A stretch of 64,000 nucleotides of DNA from UBA2821 sp902763335 (GCA_052066835.1 JBQHRJ010000003.1), one strand, 5' to 3'. Positions 16,070 to 25,587 are shown, counted from the first letter of the stretch. Numbers and translations are program-made. The notes: a model not told the origin generated them from the sequence alone.

Positions 16070-17149
16070 ATGAAAAATTACAACGAAGAAAAACAAAATG
16101 TCATTGACTGGTTATGTCATCCGAGTGAGCTTGGAAAGGCACCGGCAAAGATTGAATTTACTAAGGAGTTCACAGATGAAGATGGCATCGAATGTATGAT
16201 TTTCAAGTATAAAAAAAGTGTATTATCTCCGTGGATGTTGGCTATTTCGAGTGATTCAGGTGTATTTAGTGAGATGCAGAGATATAATGAAAAGACAGAG
16301 GTTGAGGACGCAAAGAAATTAATTGAATATTTAAAAGATTATTGGAAAATGATGGCACGTTCAGAGCAGGAAAAAGAAGAAAGAGATAAAAATGCAGATG
16401 GATTTCAGGCATTTGTTCTTATGGAAAATCAGGACTGGAATCCTGAAAAATTTAAGGAGATATTTAGCAAAGACTGGGGAATACAACTCATTGATGAAGA
16501 TGAGCATGAGGGTGATGAGAAAGAAGAATCAAATGTAGAGGCAAGAATATATGATGTGGATTCAATGAGACTTGTACTCGGTTACATGGGATTTGCCATA
16601 CTGGAGGGCGAGGCTGAGTACAATGCACAGTTTAATTATATGTGGAAGGACGCTGTTGACGCGGCAAAAAGACATGATGCGCATATGCTGGTCACTGTAA
16701 TGGGAGAGGGAACAGCTTTGGAAAAGGGTACATTATATACAAAGGCGGTCACATCCATGTGTAAGATGGAATCTGTGGTTGGAGTATATGCAAATGGTGT
16801 TGTCTATGAACCGGATTTCTGGATTAAAGCATCAGAAATGCTTGAAGATAGGGATATTCCGTTGCTGAATCTTATATGGTTTGGACTGGCACGGGGCGAG
16901 AATAATACCGTATCAGCATATACATGTGGAATGAGATGCTTTGGTCGTGATGAGATGGAGATTATTAATTCAAGTGAAAATTCAGAATATATAAGAGACA
17001 TGATTATAAATATTGCAAGTTATGTGTTTACAGAAGAAGTTATTCTTCATGATGGCGAGACTATAGGATTTACTCCGGGGCAGAGAATAGCTTTAACCAT
17101 GAGTGAAGGCGTAAATGTAGACGGTGAAAGTCTTAAAATAGAAATTTAG
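16070..17149 (+). CDS. DUF4261-domain protein
   Basis: A cytoplasmic protein of about 359 residues. The C-terminal two thirds (KRHDAHMLVTVMG, WFGLARGENNTVSAYTCGM, FGRDEMEIINSS, HDGETIGFTPGQRIALTMSEG) resemble the DUF4261 family, whose function is unknown. The N-terminal ~130 residues are highly charged. GAGGAAAG places the start best at 16070; 16043 is an alternative in-frame ATG. Its stop overlaps the GTG-rich region before the next gene, so the two are probably co-transcribed. Confidence 0.6.
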   Translation: MKNYNEEKQNVIDWLCHPSELGKAPAKIEFTKEFTDEDGIECMIFKYKKSVLSPWMLAISSDSGVFSEMQRYNEKTEVEDAKKLIEYLKDYWKMMARSEQEKEERDKNADGFQAFVLMENQDWNPEKFKEIFSKDWGIQLIDEDEHEGDEKEESNVEARIYDVDSMRLVLGYMGFAILEGEAEYNAQFNYMWKDAVDAAKRHDAHMLVTVMGEGTALEKGTLYTKAVTSMCKMESVVGVYANGVVYEPDFWIKASEMLEDRDIPLLNLIWFGLARGENNTVSAYTCGMRCFGRDEMEIINSSENSEYIRDMIINIASYVFTEEVILHDGETIGFTPGQRIALTMSEGVNVDGESLKIEI

Positions 17150-17172
17150 TGTCTGCGGAAGTGAGGATTAGT

Positions 17173-17667
17173 ATGAAAGAATATGAACATATAGTGCATC
17201 CCTTTCCTGCATTGTATGACGGGAAATGTGAAATTCTGATACTTGGAAGTCTTCCATCGGTAAAATCAAGGGAGCAGTGTTTTTTCTACGGACATCCGCA
17301 GAACAGATTTTGGAAGGTGATGGCAGCAGTTCTTAATGAAAAGGTGCCGTCGACTATTGAAGAAAAAAAGTGCCTGCTGCTTAAGCACCATATAGCATTA
17401 TGGGATGCGATTTACAGTTGTGATATTGCAGGGTCAAGTGACAGCAGTATAAAAAATGTGGTTCCCACGGATTTGACTTCGATTGTCAGAAATTCTAATA
17501 TTAAACGTGTATTCTGTAATGGAGCAACATCAGGAAAATATTATAAAAAATATCAGCAGAATGTATTGGGAATAGAAGCGGAGGTCCTTCCATCCACAAG
17601 TCCGGCTAATGCGGCATATTCATTGCAGCGCCTGACGGATATATGGGGCGAAAAAATAAACGGTTGA
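17173..17667 (+). CDS. DNA-deoxyinosine glycosylase (UDG family 6 type)
   Basis: A small 164-residue base-excision glycosylase expected to remove hypoxanthine from deaminated adenine. The family motifs are clear: LILGSLPSVKSREQCFFYGH near residues 22-42 (motif 1), PQNRFWKVM, and the late motif LPSTSPANA near residue 145 in place of the HPSP-like loop of other UDGs. The ATG at 17173 is preceded by GAGGATTAGT; an in-frame GTG at 17149 overlaps the previous stop. It is probably translated from the DUF4261 transcript. Confidence 0.85.
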   Translation: MKEYEHIVHPFPALYDGKCEILILGSLPSVKSREQCFFYGHPQNRFWKVMAAVLNEKVPSTIEEKKCLLLKHHIALWDAIYSCDIAGSSDSSIKNVVPTDLTSIVRNSNIKRVFCNGATSGKYYKKYQQNVLGIEAEVLPSTSPANAAYSLQRLTDIWGEKING

Positions 17668-17691
17668 CAAGGAATTGATTGGAGAAAAGTA

Positions 17692-17775
17692 ATGCAGATA
17701 TCAAGTAGATTTACAATGGCAATTCATATGAGAATATTGAAATTACGGCAGATGTTCAGGGGCAGAAGAAAATGA
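17692..17775 (+). pseudogene. N-terminal stub of an Rrf2-family regulator
   Basis: MQISSRFTMAIHM, preceded by GGAG, is the characteristic start of Rrf2-type regulators. The frame then departs from the family and stops after 27 codons; an alternative frame (IEITADVQGQ) also ends quickly. The helix-turn-helix core is lost. This is a deletion remnant immediately upstream of another damaged gene. Confidence 0.55.
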
Positions 17776-17881
17776 ATTTGAGAGTATAGCTTTCTGCTGC
17801 ATTTCCACAGGTGTATTTTATTTTCTGAATAAAAGGGCGGCAGAATATGCAGGCAATCGTCCTTGCGGAATGGAGATAGAA

Positions 17882-18223
17882 ATGACAGAGAAGGAAAAAA
17901 TGATAAATGGCATGATGTATGATGCTAATTGTGAAGAAATAGAAATAGGTGATAATTTTTATTCTAATCACAATCTTGTGATTCTTGACTGCGCGAAAGT
18001 GAAATTCGGTGACAATGTGTTTGTGGCACCAAACTGTGGATTTTATACGGCAGGACACCCGATTGATTATGTAGAAAGAAATAAGGGGCAGGAATATGCA
18101 TATCCCATAACTGTCGGTGATAATGTATGGATAGGCGGCGGCAGTGTAGTTGTAAATGATATACCTGATGATTCGGTAGCTGTGGGAAATCCGTGTAAGG
18201 TAATCAAAAAAATTTACAGGTAA
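17882..18223 (+). pseudogene. Maltose/galactoside O-acetyltransferase with two internal deletions
   Basis: The ends match sugar O-acetyltransferases (LacA/Maa): MTEKEKMINGMMYDAN at the start, then IEIGDNFYSNHNLVILDCAK, APNCGFYTAGHPID and VGDNVWIGGG, then SVVVNDIPDDSVAVGNPCKV. About 50 residues are missing between DANC and EEIEIGDN. About 20 more, one left-handed-helix coil, are missing between the two IGGG sites, as expected from recombination between repeated IGGG codons. The frame stays open, but at 113 residues versus ~185 the acceptor-binding part is gone. GGAG precedes the ATG at 17882. Probably inactive. Confidence 0.7.
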
Positions 18224-18300
18224 AACATACATTTTACAAAATTCTTCCATAGAGTTCCGATATATTAATATTACATTAAACGAGAAAACAGAGCAGCGAT

Positions 18301-19020
18301 ATTCGGAATGGAGGAGAGACACCAAACGGAGAAACATCAGGTGATAAGACATCTGATGGAGAAAAACCGGACGGCAATCCACCGGAGAAACCTTCAGGTG
18401 ATGATTCTAACGCAGGACCTATGGGTGGAGAGACGAAGGAGGTAGTCCTTACAATAGGTGATGAATCAATCATAACCGTAGTAGATGATGATAACAATGA
18501 AACACAGGGAAGGCTTGATGATCTTACAAAAGGAACGTCGGTGTCCATAACATTTGACGAGACAGGTGAGATAACATCTATAAAAGTCGGCAATGTATCA
18601 AACGGAGGTCCCGGAGCACAGGGCGGTCCAGGAGAACAGTCAGGAGGTGTCGACAGTTATGAGGCAGTCACAGAATATTCTGAGGACACTTTGGCAAGTG
18701 ATGAGACATATGAGTCTGACGGAACAGATGAAAATGCCATTCATGTAACTGGCGGAGCGAAGGTTTCACTTGATAATGTGACGGTAAACAGAACTTCAGA
18801 TGACAGTACGGTAACATCATTGTATTCAGAAGGAACTATAGTAGACGAGGACGGAAAGACTGTTGCAATAGTAGGTGGGGATGGTACAAAATATGTAACA
18901 TGAGACAGTCAGTATACAATAATTGTAGAGAAGTATGATACAAGTGCTGATTTTACAAATGCTTCAAAGAGCAGTTCATGGTCCGATTATGAGACAGCAA
19001 AACCGGAAGAGTTGAAATAG
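18301..19020 (+). pseudogene. Remnant of an exported carbohydrate-binding/beta-helix protein
   Basis: An open frame without a start reads GGETPNGETSGDKTSDGEKP and similar low-complexity linkers. It continues through EVVLTIGDESIITVVDDD and an HVTGGAKVSLDNVTVNRTSD segment typical of right-handed beta-helix (pectate-lyase-like) surface proteins. A TGA at 18901-18903 interrupts it before a short tail (YTIIVEKYDTSADFTNASKS) ending at 19020. Both the signal peptide and most of the helix are missing. The parent was probably a large secreted calcium- or sugar-binding protein. Confidence 0.6.
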
Positions 19021-19037
19021 TAATGGTTTTACAACAG

Positions 19038-19077
19038 CCGGAAGAGTGTACAGTTATGTATACTCTTCCGGATTTTT
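19038..19077 (+). terminator. Strong intrinsic terminator
   Basis: CCGGAAGAGTGTAC pairs with GTATACTCTTCCGG (one bulge) and is followed by TTTTT. Confidence 0.88.
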
Positions 19078-19238
19078 ATGCGAACGACAATCCGTGGCCA
19101 GAGATTTTGGATTAGATTGACATCAATATTATATACAGTTATAATTGTAGTAAATACAGATAAAATTTATCAATATAGCACAGGCAAATGCCTGATAATT
19201 AAATATATAAATGTGGAATGTAGATGGGAGATTATATT

Positions 19239-21137
19239 ATGATACTTACGAATTCTAATTGTATTGGTTGTAACAAATGTATCAGAAGCTGTCCAGCTGC
19301 GCCGGCAAATATTGCGGGGGATGGACGAATATACGTTGACGCAAATAAGTGTATACTGTGTGGTGCATGTTTTGATAACTGCAAGCATAATGCAAGGGAT
19401 TATGAGGATGATACTCAGGCATTTATCAGAGATCTGAGTAATGGCAAAAAATACTCGGTTATCGTGGCACCAGCATTTGTTGCAAATTATCCAAAAGAAT
19501 ATAAGAAGATATATGGCTATTTAAAATCAATAGGTGTGCAGCACATATATCCGGTAAGTTTTGGAGCAGATATTACCACATGGACATATATAAAGTATAT
19601 TAAGAATACCGGCAAGACGGGAATGATAAGCCAGCCCTGTCCGGCAATAGTAAATTATATAGAGATGTACAGACCTGAACTTATAAAACTTCTTATGCCG
19701 CTTCAAAGTCCTATGATGGATGAAGCTATATATCTGAAAAAGTATCAGGATGTGAAAGAAGAACTCGTATTTTTATCTCCGTGTATAGCTAAAAAATCTG
19801 AGATAGCAGATAAAAATACTCATGGGTATGTTAAATATAACGTTACATTTAAGAGACTGATGGATGTTATAGGCGATAAGTATAAGACGGCAAAAGAGGC
19901 AGAAGAGGAATCAGGTTATGGACTTGGTGCAAGATATCCGAAGCCGGGTGGATTAAAAGAGTGCGTTCATTTTTTCCTTGGTAATCAGACCGCTGTTATG
20001 CAGGTTGAAGGTGAGACAGAGGCATACAGATTTTTGGATGAATATTTGCAGCATAAGGGTGATAAACCATTTCTTATAGACATTCTTAACTGTCAGAAAG
20101 GGTGTATAAGAGGTACGGGAACGGATGAATCTATAGATGAGCTTGAAGTTGAACTTGCGATTAATGATATGAATAAGATGGTGGTAAATGAGCAGGTAAA
20201 AGGATTATTTAGGACAAAGTTATCACACAATCCATGGAACAGTGCATTGTCACTTGAAGACAGATGGAAATATTTTGATGAGCAGTTTTCAAATCTGGAT
20301 ATTAATGACTTTATGCGTACATATGATGACAGGCACGTGGATGCAAAGGAACCTGATGCCGATGAAGAAAATGATATATTTAACAGTATGTTAAAGAACA
20401 CGGAAGAGTCAAGACATGTAGACTGTAATTGTTGTGGATATTCGGGCTGCCGGGAAATGGTAAAGGCTATTTATAATGGTGTGAACAAAAAGGAAAATTG
20501 TATTTTATATGCAAAAGAAATAGCAGAGCTGGAACGAAAAAAAGTAAGCGAAATGCATCAGGAAAATATAAAAGAACAGGAATTACATAAGGAAAAACTC
20601 AATATTATTATACAGCAGTTCAAACAATTGAATAGCGGAGTGTCTGAACTGGCAGAGGCTAATGAATCAACAGCGATGGATGCTACCAATATAACACAGA
20701 CAGTATCTGACATATGTTCTGCATGTGAAAATATACATGATTCATTGGGAATATTTTCTGATTTTATACAGGCATATAATGAGAGTAATGAGGATATTGT
20801 AAGTATAGCAGATCAGACGGATCTTGTATCATTGAATGCATCTATAGAGGCAGCAAGGGTAGGAGAAGAAGGAAGAGGATTTGCTGTGGTGGCAGAAGAA
20901 ATAAGAAATCTGTCAGATTCTACTAAGAAATTAATAGAAGAAAATAACAAGCAGGCATCTGATACAGTTCCTAAGATAAATTCAAGTATAGAGGATATAA
21001 AAAATCTTCTTGAGTATATTGATGCTATGAATGTGAAAATATCAAATATAGCAGCAACTACACAGGAAATAGCGGCACAAAGCGAAAATATTCAGAATTT
21101 ATCAGAAACTATCCGGGAATCAGTAGAAGATTTATAG
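19239..21137 (+). CDS. [FeFe]-hydrogenase-like protein fused to a chemoreceptor signalling domain
   Basis: A soluble 632-residue sensor candidate. Residues 8-48 hold two 4Fe-4S ferredoxin motifs (Cys8/11/14/18 and Cys38/41/44/48). Residues ~70-330 form an [FeFe]-hydrogenase large-subunit domain. The four H-cluster cysteines are kept in divergent contexts: Cys134 in SQPCPAI, Cys182 in LSPCIAKKSEI, and Cys285 and Cys289 in LNCQKGCIRGTG. Another cysteine cluster (DCNCCGYSGC, from ~396) may bind one more 4Fe-4S. After a coiled coil comes a methyl-accepting chemotaxis tip (SLNASIEAARVGEEGRGFAV, ~528-556). No membrane segment is present. Related hydrogenases are regarded as H2 or redox sensors; signalling to CheA is inferred. 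GGGAG places the start at 19239. Confidence 0.88.
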   Translation: MILTNSNCIGCNKCIRSCPAAPANIAGDGRIYVDANKCILCGACFDNCKHNARDYEDDTQAFIRDLSNGKKYSVIVAPAFVANYPKEYKKIYGYLKSIGVQHIYPVSFGADITTWTYIKYIKNTGKTGMISQPCPAIVNYIEMYRPELIKLLMPLQSPMMDEAIYLKKYQDVKEELVFLSPCIAKKSEIADKNTHGYVKYNVTFKRLMDVIGDKYKTAKEAEEESGYGLGARYPKPGGLKECVHFFLGNQTAVMQVEGETEAYRFLDEYLQHKGDKPFLIDILNCQKGCIRGTGTDESIDELEVELAINDMNKMVVNEQVKGLFRTKLSHNPWNSALSLEDRWKYFDEQFSNLDINDFMRTYDDRHVDAKEPDADEENDIFNSMLKNTEESRHVDCNCCGYSGCREMVKAIYNGVNKKENCILYAKEIAELERKKVSEMHQENIKEQELHKEKLNIIIQQFKQLNSGVSELAEANESTAMDATNITQTVSDICSACENIHDSLGIFSDFIQAYNESNEDIVSIADQTDLVSLNASIEAARVGEEGRGFAVVAEEIRNLSDSTKKLIEENNKQASDTVPKINSSIEDIKNLLEYIDAMNVKISNIAATTQEIAAQSENIQNLSETIRESVEDL

Positions 21138-21159
21138 GCAAAGGAAGGATATTTGATAT

Positions 21160-22020
21160 ATGGAAAGATATGATATTGCAATTATCGGTACGGGTCCTGC
21201 GGGAATTTCGGCAGCGATAACAGCGACTATCAGAAATAAAAATATTGTACTGCTTGGCAGCAGAAATTTTAGTGAAAAGATTGAAAAAGCGCATCTTATA
21301 GAAAATTATCCGGGACTTCCGGATATATCAGGAGAAGATATGGCAGATGCATTCAGAAAACATCTGGAGCATCTTAATATAGAAATAACTGAAGAAAAAG
21401 TTAAGGCTGTTTATAATATGGGTGAATACTTTGCTATTCAGGGAGCGGATGCCATATATGAATCATCGGCTGTAATAATATCAACCGGTGTGAATTTTGG
21501 CAGACTTCTTCCGGGAGAAAAGGAACTGCTCGGACATGGAGTGAGTTACTGTGCAACTTGTGATGCACCTTTATATAAAAATAAGACTGCTATTGTGGTG
21601 GGTTATTACAGTGAGGCAGGAAAGGAGGCAGAATTTTTAGCTGAGGTTGCAGACAGAGTTTATTATCTTCCGGCATATAAGAATGGAAATGATAAGCTGA
21701 AAGGGGAAAACATAGATATTATTAGTGGTATCCCCAAAGAAGTAAGACAGTGCGATGATGGAAAGGTGAAACTGGTGGAAGGAGAAAATGAGTATATGGC
21801 AGACGGAATATTTATACTGCGTGACAGAATTTCACCTGAACAGCTTATGCAGGAACTAAAACTGGATGGAAATCATATAGCGGTAGATCTGCAGATGAGG
21901 ACAAGCATTGAGGGATGCTTTGCATGTGGTGACATAGCCGGAAAACCATATCAGTATATAAAGGCAGCAGGACAGGGAAACGTGGCAGCATTATCAGCTG
22001 TGGAATATTTAAATTCGTGA
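21160..22020 (+). CDS. Thioredoxin-reductase-like FAD/NAD(P) oxidoreductase
   Basis: A 286-residue flavoprotein. GTGPAGISAA near the N-terminus binds FAD, Cys131-Ala-Thr-Cys134 (VSYCATCDAP) is the redox-active disulfide of thioredoxin reductases, and FACGDIAGKPYQYIKAAGQG is the C-terminal FAD motif. The NADPH-binding region is weak: IVVGYYSEAG replaces the usual GGGxSA. The donor could therefore be ferredoxin or another carrier. It begins 22 bases after the hydrogenase/chemoreceptor fusion, which suggests a redox link between the two. At 286 residues it is a little short for the family. Confidence 0.85.
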   Translation: MERYDIAIIGTGPAGISAAITATIRNKNIVLLGSRNFSEKIEKAHLIENYPGLPDISGEDMADAFRKHLEHLNIEITEEKVKAVYNMGEYFAIQGADAIYESSAVIISTGVNFGRLLPGEKELLGHGVSYCATCDAPLYKNKTAIVVGYYSEAGKEAEFLAEVADRVYYLPAYKNGNDKLKGENIDIISGIPKEVRQCDDGKVKLVEGENEYMADGIFILRDRISPEQLMQELKLDGNHIAVDLQMRTSIEGCFACGDIAGKPYQYIKAAGQGNVAALSAVEYLNS

Positions 22021-22040
22021 ATAAGTCACTTAAGGAGGTG

Positions 22041-23235
22041 ATGATGAAGATTAGAAAGTTATTGGCAATGCTGACTGCGGCGGCAGTCATTACAACATCA
22101 GTTCCTGTATACAATCTGTATGCGGCAGATGAGCAGACTGATGAGGCAGGTATTATCGTCAGCTTTCATTCGTTGACTGTGAAAACGTGTATTTATACAG
22201 GGTAAATATGAATATTCCGCAGGAGGCCTTTTCTAAGGATTATTATGTGGATAAGCAGTACACCAATCTTACATTTTATTCCGGAAACAAGAATATGACG
22301 GCGGATTCATGCAGAATGGAACTTATGTGCTCGACATACCGTGGTGCAAATCTCGGAATTCTGGATTTCTACTGTCGTGGAGAAGAAAATATTACAGTTA
22401 AAAACTGTGAACTTTATGATAATGCCAGAGATGAGCAGGTGGGTATATTCACAGGTGTGAATAACAGAGATGCTTCATTTATTAAAAATGTAGATTTTAT
22501 TGACAACAAAATATACAGCTATACTCCAAATCATTTTATTTCACAGGTTGATTCAAAATTTATGACATTTGGAAACGTGGATAACTGTGTGGTGGAAGAT
22601 AATATTATAGAGGCAGATTGTACTGGAAATAACGGAAGTTACATATTTGAGGAAGGAAATGCAAGTCTTGGAGATATCAAAATACAGAATAATGAACTGT
22701 ATGTTACAAGGCATGGCAAGGCCGCAATCTGCAGTGGTCCGATTGAAGGGAATATCAAAGTGGGAAAGCTCAAATGAAGAATTTGCCATTGTAGATGAAA
22801 ATGGATTTGTAAAAGCCGTGGGGCAGGGACATGCGACTATAAAGGCGTATTCTAATGGAAAAAACTTAAAGGAATAAGCGGATATGAAATAAGCGTTTAT
22901 AAAAATAAGAAGTGGACAGTTGTGGGAAAATCCGGCTCAAAGGCTACGACAAAGACAATTAAAAAGCTGGCTAAGGGTACGAAGTATAAGTTCATAATTC
23001 GCGGATATAAGAAATCATCAGGTGGAATAAGGTAAAAGCATCCGGTTATGAAATAAAGTATAGTACTTCAAAGAATTTTAAAAATTCTAAAAAAGTGCTT
23101 ATCAATAAAAAGAATGTAACCGGAAAAATGGTAACAAATCTGAAAAAAAAGAAATATTATTTCAAAATCAGAAGTTATGTACTGCTAAATGGAAAGAAGT
23201 ACTACGGAAGTTATAGCAAAGTAAAAAGGATATAA
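22041..23235 (+). pseudogene. Frameshifted exported protein with beta-helix, Big_2 and Fn3-like parts
   Basis: A GGAGGTG site and ATG (22041/22044) open a signal peptide (KIRKLLAMLTAAAVITTSVP, YNLYAADE). The reading frame is lost near 22200 and continues with parallel beta-helix repeats (NITVKNCELYDNARDEQVGI, NVDNCVVEDNIIEAD). It shifts again near 22760 to a Big_2-like unit (ENGFVKAVGQGHATIKAYS), then twice more through fibronectin-like pieces (GYEISVYKNKKWTVV, GYEIKYSTSKNFKNSKK) to 23235. At least four lesions are visible. It was originally a cell-surface or secreted protein. Confidence 0.72.
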
Positions 23236-23240
23236 TAAAA

Positions 23241-23274
23241 CAGGTGCCGGTGTAGCAATACACGGCACCTGTTT
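23241..23274. terminator. Bidirectional terminator between convergent genes
   Basis: CAGGTGCCG and CGGCACCTG flank a short TGTA/TACA inner stem. The hairpin lies between the plus-strand pseudogene and the minus-strand AIM24 gene. Confidence 0.75.
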
Positions 23275-23277
23275 ATG

Positions 23278-24009
23278 TTAATTTGGTCTGTGTCCGAGTC
23301 TTCCGCCATCCATTCCAATGCTTACACCACTGTTACGTTCAGAAGGCTGAACCACTACAGTAACCGGCTGGCTGCCGGTCCAGTCAAAAGCGTAAGATTC
23401 ACCGGAAGTCTGCCCGATAAATGTTTTCCAGTTTACATCTATAGATACATTTGGGTCACAATGTCCATTTCCCATCCAGCATATTACGGCATCAGGATCT
23501 ACAGATATAGAAGAACCGTTATCAACATTGCTCAGAACAATCGGATTGCCGTCTGATAAAAAGGCTACATATGCATCAGGGCCCCTGCCGGTGAGAGTAG
23601 AGGTAGCAAGACCTTTCTGGGATATGATACCGCATCCTATAAATCGTACACTGTAATCACAATCCTGTGTAAATGCAAGTATATTTTCAGATTCAATGGA
23701 AATAGTTTCGCCGGGCTCAAGTCTGTATGTAATAACGTGTTGTCCTGTATTTGCATAATATGTAACAGAATCTCCGTTTAATTTTACTTTCATAAGCGGG
23801 AGATTTTCGCCTGTAACTCTTCTAAGAATGGAGCCGAGAGCAGCCTGCCCGATATTTCCCTGTGGTCCTAAAAGAACCTTTTCAAATTTATAATTTTTTG
23901 CCCCTGCACATTCTCCGGCGATAAAAGCTCCTGCCTTTGTGAATAAAACGTCATTTCCTGTACATGTAACCTTAAGTGTCAATTCATTTATAGTTTCAAA
24001 ATTTAGCAT
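23278..24009 (-). CDS. AIM24-family protein
   Basis: A 243-residue soluble protein of the AIM24/TIGR00266 beta-sandwich family. Markers are VLFTKAGAFIAGE, the glycine-rich central part (GPQGNIGQAALGSILRR) and SIESENILAFTQDCDYSVRF. Such proteins are common in bacteria, often beside TerD-like proteins, and are tied to stress or membrane functions without a defined biochemistry. Here it follows the TerD-like gene by 14 bases on the same strand, so the pair forms an operon. A proper AGGAGG precedes its ATG. Confidence 0.85.
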   Translation of the reverse strand: MLNFETINELTLKVTCTGNDVLFTKAGAFIAGECAGAKNYKFEKVLLGPQGNIGQAALGSILRRVTGENLPLMKVKLNGDSVTYYANTGQHVITYRLEPGETISIESENILAFTQDCDYSVRFIGCGIISQKGLATSTLTGRGPDAYVAFLSDGNPIVLSNVDNGSSISVDPDAVICWMGNGHCDPNVSIDVNWKTFIGQTSGESYAFDWTGSQPVTVVVQPSERNSGVSIGMDGGRLGHRPN

Positions 24010-24023
24010 AAATACCTCCTGTT

Positions 24024-24749
24024 TTAAATAACCTGAACTCCATAAAATTCACAGAGTCCGGCAAGATCTTTTGCAACACCGTTACCTATTGCGTTGAATT
24101 TCCAAGTGCCATTGTGAATGTATATTTCACCAATCATCATTGAAATAACATTAGTATAATAGTCTGTCATCATAAATCCTGCAAGTTCATTATTGCCGGA
24201 ACTGTCAAGTATGCGGACATAAGCATCCTTCATCATACCAAAATTAAGTCCCTTATCGAATGCTTCATTTATGGTAAGTACAAAAACAATTCGCCTTACC
24301 TGAGGGTTAAGCTTCGTTAAGTCAACATCTATCACTTCCAGATCTGCTGCTCCGGGACCATTTATAGTAAGCTTTGTGCTGTGATCGGGACTTTCGGTCT
24401 GCCCATAAAATACAAACCACGAATCACCTAAAACTTTGCCGGTCTGATCTAGCAGAAAAGCAGACACGTCTACATCGCAGCGGGTATCCTTAGTGTTCCA
24501 GCCAAAGCAGGCTTTAATTCCTGTCAGATTACCGGAAGTTTCCAAAGAGCACTTTTCACCCTTTGCCATACGTTTGTTTAATGTAGGAACTGTGTGGGTA
24601 AAACTTTGCCTTGGGGTGGAATTTACAGTCTGTGGGCGTACCGGTTCACGCGCAACAGGTTCTGATTGATTTATGGATTTTGGCCTGTTTATATTCTTTA
24701 TGGAGTTCCGGTTAAAGACTCCTGTTGAATTCATGGGAATATTAATCAT
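24024..24749 (-). CDS. TerD-family stress protein with N-terminal extension
   Basis: The C-terminal ~185 residues are a TerD/TerZ domain. GWNTKDTRCDVDVSAFLLD and the later INGPGAADLEVIDVDLTKL contain the acidic calcium-binding residues of the family; NEAFDKGLNFGMMKDAYVRI and GEIYIHNGTWKFNAIGNG follow. The first ~55 residues are a Pro/Arg/Ser/Asn-rich, probably disordered extension not found in the shortest TerD proteins. TerD proteins are linked to tellurite, oxidative and phage stress, but their molecular role is unsettled. It is the first gene of a two-gene unit with AIM24. Confidence 0.9.
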   Translation of the reverse strand: MINIPMNSTGVFNRNSIKNINRPKSINQSEPVAREPVRPQTVNSTPRQSFTHTVPTLNKRMAKGEKCSLETSGNLTGIKACFGWNTKDTRCDVDVSAFLLDQTGKVLGDSWFVFYGQTESPDHSTKLTINGPGAADLEVIDVDLTKLNPQVRRIVFVLTINEAFDKGLNFGMMKDAYVRILDSSGNNELAGFMMTDYYTNVISMMIGEIYIHNGTWKFNAIGNGVAKDLAGLCEFYGVQVI

Positions 24750-24850
24750 ATTTTACATTAGTCCTCGTTTCAGTTTAATTAATAACTTTATTTTGTAACA
24801 TATTAATAAATAAGTCAAGAAAAATAAAAATATGGTATAAGTTGTTTTAA

Positions 24851-25531
24851 ATGAAAAAGGGATTTTTTGCATTATGCATAGTTGCGTTTGGGATTATAAT
24901 ATTAAATATAGCTGAAATAGTACATTCAGGTTTTTTTGCAGATATATATCCGAATATAAGTGTGGATAGCATGATAACAAATATTTTCTGGATATCATTA
25001 GCCATCACATTTGTTTTATTTATTATAATGTTATATTTTGGAATGATGAAGGAAAAAGGAAACTGCAAAACAGCTATATTAATTATGTTAATATTAATTG
25101 TAATGGATTTTGCTGTTAACGCATATAACAGCAAAAGTTATTATGATATAGTTCATGGAAAAAGTCTGAATGAGGAAAAACAGGATTATGTAAAATCAGA
25201 ATGGTTCAGAGGAATATCACTCGATGAACTTAGAGCTGATGCAGATTCTGAAGAAAATGTTATATTATATATAGGAAGGGAAGATTGTAAGGAATGTTTA
25301 TTATTTGAGGAGAAGTTTGAAAACGAACTTATAAAAGTAAAAACGGAAATCCCAACTTATTATACAAGTCGAGATAGAGATGGAGGACGACGGAAAGAGA
25401 TGTATGAATTTTTGGATAAATATAATATAGAAGGAGTCCCGACTGTTGTATTATTTAAGCAATCTAAGGTATTAAAAATGTGGGATAATCCGGTAGAAGA
25501 AATTGATGAAATAAGCAGTTATCTTGAATAA
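24851..25531 (+). CDS. Membrane-anchored thioredoxin-like protein
   Basis: Three hydrophobic segments in the first ~100 residues are followed by a thioredoxin-fold domain. CKEC (in REDCKECLLFEE) takes the place of the CxxC active site, and VPTVV carries the cis-proline. The charged region after the third helix suggests that the domain faces outside, where it could form or reduce disulfides. The ribosome site before the ATG at 24851 is weak. Similar membrane thioredoxin-like proteins occur beside bacteriocin genes, but no bacteriocin is visible here. Confidence 0.65.
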   Translation: MKKGFFALCIVAFGIIILNIAEIVHSGFFADIYPNISVDSMITNIFWISLAITFVLFIIMLYFGMMKEKGNCKTAILIMLILIVMDFAVNAYNSKSYYDIVHGKSLNEEKQDYVKSEWFRGISLDELRADADSEENVILYIGREDCKECLLFEEKFENELIKVKTEIPTYYTSRDRDGGRRKEMYEFLDKYNIEGVPTVVLFKQSKVLKMWDNPVEEIDEISSYLE

Positions 25532-25540
25532 AAATATTAA

Positions 25541-25587
25541 ATAAGAGTCATTCATTAGAAAAATACAATCTATGGGATGACTCTTAT
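25541..25587. terminator. Bidirectional terminator between convergent genes
   Basis: ATAAGAGTCAT pairs with ATGACTCTTAT, with T-rich flanks on both strands. It lies between the thioredoxin-like gene and Rpn copy A. Confidence 0.7.

Noticed and set aside
17756..18382. Long minus-strand open frame, 208 codons
   Set aside because: It is antisense to the acetyltransferase remnant, lacks a ribosome site and has no family features.
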